Shown in pieces: positions 63,519 to 64,000 of a stretch of DNA of 64,000 nt. This stretch comes from Agrobacterium leguminum (GTDB taxonomy: Bacteria > Pseudomonadota > Alphaproteobacteria > Rhizobiales > Rhizobiaceae), in contig NZ_JADQWB010000016.1 of assembly GCF_015704895.1 (NCBI RefSeq), forward strand, positions 1 through 64,000, read 5' to 3'. The notes under the pieces are model-generated. The model saw only the letters and a program-made list of their open reading frames with translations. It ran no database searches and was not told where the DNA came from. Each line of letters starts with the position of its first letter. The stretch's first letter is position 1. Both the position numbers and the translations under genes were made by a program.

Positions 63519-64000
63519 TCAGAGCACTTCCGCAAGGAAGCGCTGAAGGCGCGGGCTCTGCGGGGTATCGAATATCGCCTCCGGCGTGCCGGCTTCCACC
63601 ACGCGCCCCTCGTCCATGAAGACGACCTGATCGGCGACCCGGCGGGCAAATCCCATTTCATGCGTGACGACGACCATGGTCATGCCACGCGTGCCGAGTT
63701 CGGCCATCAGGTTGAGCACGCCCTTGACCAATTCCGGATCGAGCGCACTCGTCACCTCATCGAAGAGGATAACTTCCGGCTCCATGGCAAGCGCACGGGC
63801 AATGGCGACGCGCTGCTGCTGCCCGCCGGAAAGACCGCCTGGACGATGATGCTGGCGGCTTGCAAGACCAACATCGGCAAGCCTTGCCTTGGCGATGCGC
63901 TCGGCCTCGGCTGCCGGTAGGCCCTTGATCTTCGTCAGCGACAGCATGACGTTTTCCAGTGCCGTGTGATCCGGAAAGAGGTTGAAATGCTGGAAGACCA
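63519..64000 (-). CDS. Polar amino acid ABC transporter fusion protein, copy B (partial, cut by window edge)
   Basis: This is the C-terminal ATPase part of the permease-ATPase fusion, identical to the corresponding part of 28839-30347. Visible motifs are [15 protein letters not shown] and [14 protein letters not shown]. The start lies outside the window, so it is unknown whether the permease half and the LacI-controlled operators are also duplicated. Confidence 0.9.
   Translation of the reverse strand, partial: VFQHFNLFPDHTALENVMLSLTKIKGLPAAEAERIAKARLADVGLASRQHHRPGGLSGGQQQRVAIARALAMEPEVILFDEVTSALDPELVKGVLNLMAELGTRGMTMVVVTHEMGFARRVADQVVFMDEGRVVEAGTPEAIFDTPQSPRLQRFLAEVL

Larger units (their letters stand above)
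61420..64000. repeat. Long direct repeat, copy B (partner 26740-29320)
   Basis: This is the right copy of the 2.58-kb-plus direct repeat, with two differences from copy A over the compared length. It continues beyond the end of the window, so its true length is unknown. Confidence 0.97.

Overview
The window looks like DNA of a Rhizobiaceae-type alphaproteobacterium (Agrobacterium/Rhizobium group). The main reasons are a complete repABC replication/partition operon with its counter-transcribed RNA at 57.4-61.0 kb, a DUF1612-type (RHE_PE00001-like) protein beside it, and abundant catabolic ABC, LacI, LysR and SDR cassettes. It is accessory-type sequence on a large plasmid or chromid, or a plasmid integrated into another replicon. 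No rRNA, tRNA or CRISPR array was seen.

Region by region. (1) 1-0.9 kb holds insertion-sequence debris: two IS21-like ends facing each other and a truncated istA. (2) 1.1-8.2 kb is a minus-strand operon: a small unknown protein, an MBL-fold lactonase-like hydrolase, a ribose-type ABC importer (binding protein, double ATPase, fused double permease) and an SDR. (3) 8.4-26.3 kb is a catabolic island. A LysR gene diverges from an overlapping operon: MaoC hydratase, 2-methylfumaryl-CoA isomerase-like class III CoA transferase, CitE-like lyase, then pyruvate carboxylase and a small HTH gene. Around it are GMC and aldehyde dehydrogenases, a second class III CoA transferase, an SDR, a frameshifted quinone oxidoreductase, an MFS carrier, an intact quinone oxidoreductase and a mesaconyl-C4-CoA hydratase-like gene. 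Together the enzymes match the mesaconyl-CoA to citramalyl-CoA to acetyl-CoA + pyruvate segment known from the 3-hydroxypropionate bi-cycle and from C5-dicarboxylate (itaconate/mesaconate) degradation. (4) 26.6-36.4 kb carries two LacI-controlled uptake/catabolism cassettes, one built like an opine/Amadori-compound pathway (polar amino acid ABC importer, FAD amine oxidase, MocA-like dehydrogenase) and one with an MFS carrier and a DapA-family aldolase. (5) 36.8-54.9 kb is a defence island. It has an ApeA-like HEPN gene, then a minus-strand run encoding a Mokosh type I pair (pseudokinase-SF1 helicase and PLD nuclease), a SIR2-HerA pair, a DEDDh exonuclease, an unknown protein and a CoiA-like nuclease, with a divergent nuclease-STAND NTPase. 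(6) 55-61 kb holds the DUF1612 protein and repABC. (7) 61.3-64 kb is a second, almost identical copy of the FAD oxidase/MocA/ABC genes seen at 26.6-29.3 kb.

The two copies are in direct orientation exactly 34,680 bp apart and bracket repABC plus the defence island. The bracketed unit is therefore organised like a 34.7-kb repABC plasmid integrated by a single crossover, although duplication on one replicon or an assembly error is also possible. The features I rate most interesting are this arrangement, the translationally coupled defence genes, and the mesaconyl-CoA module.
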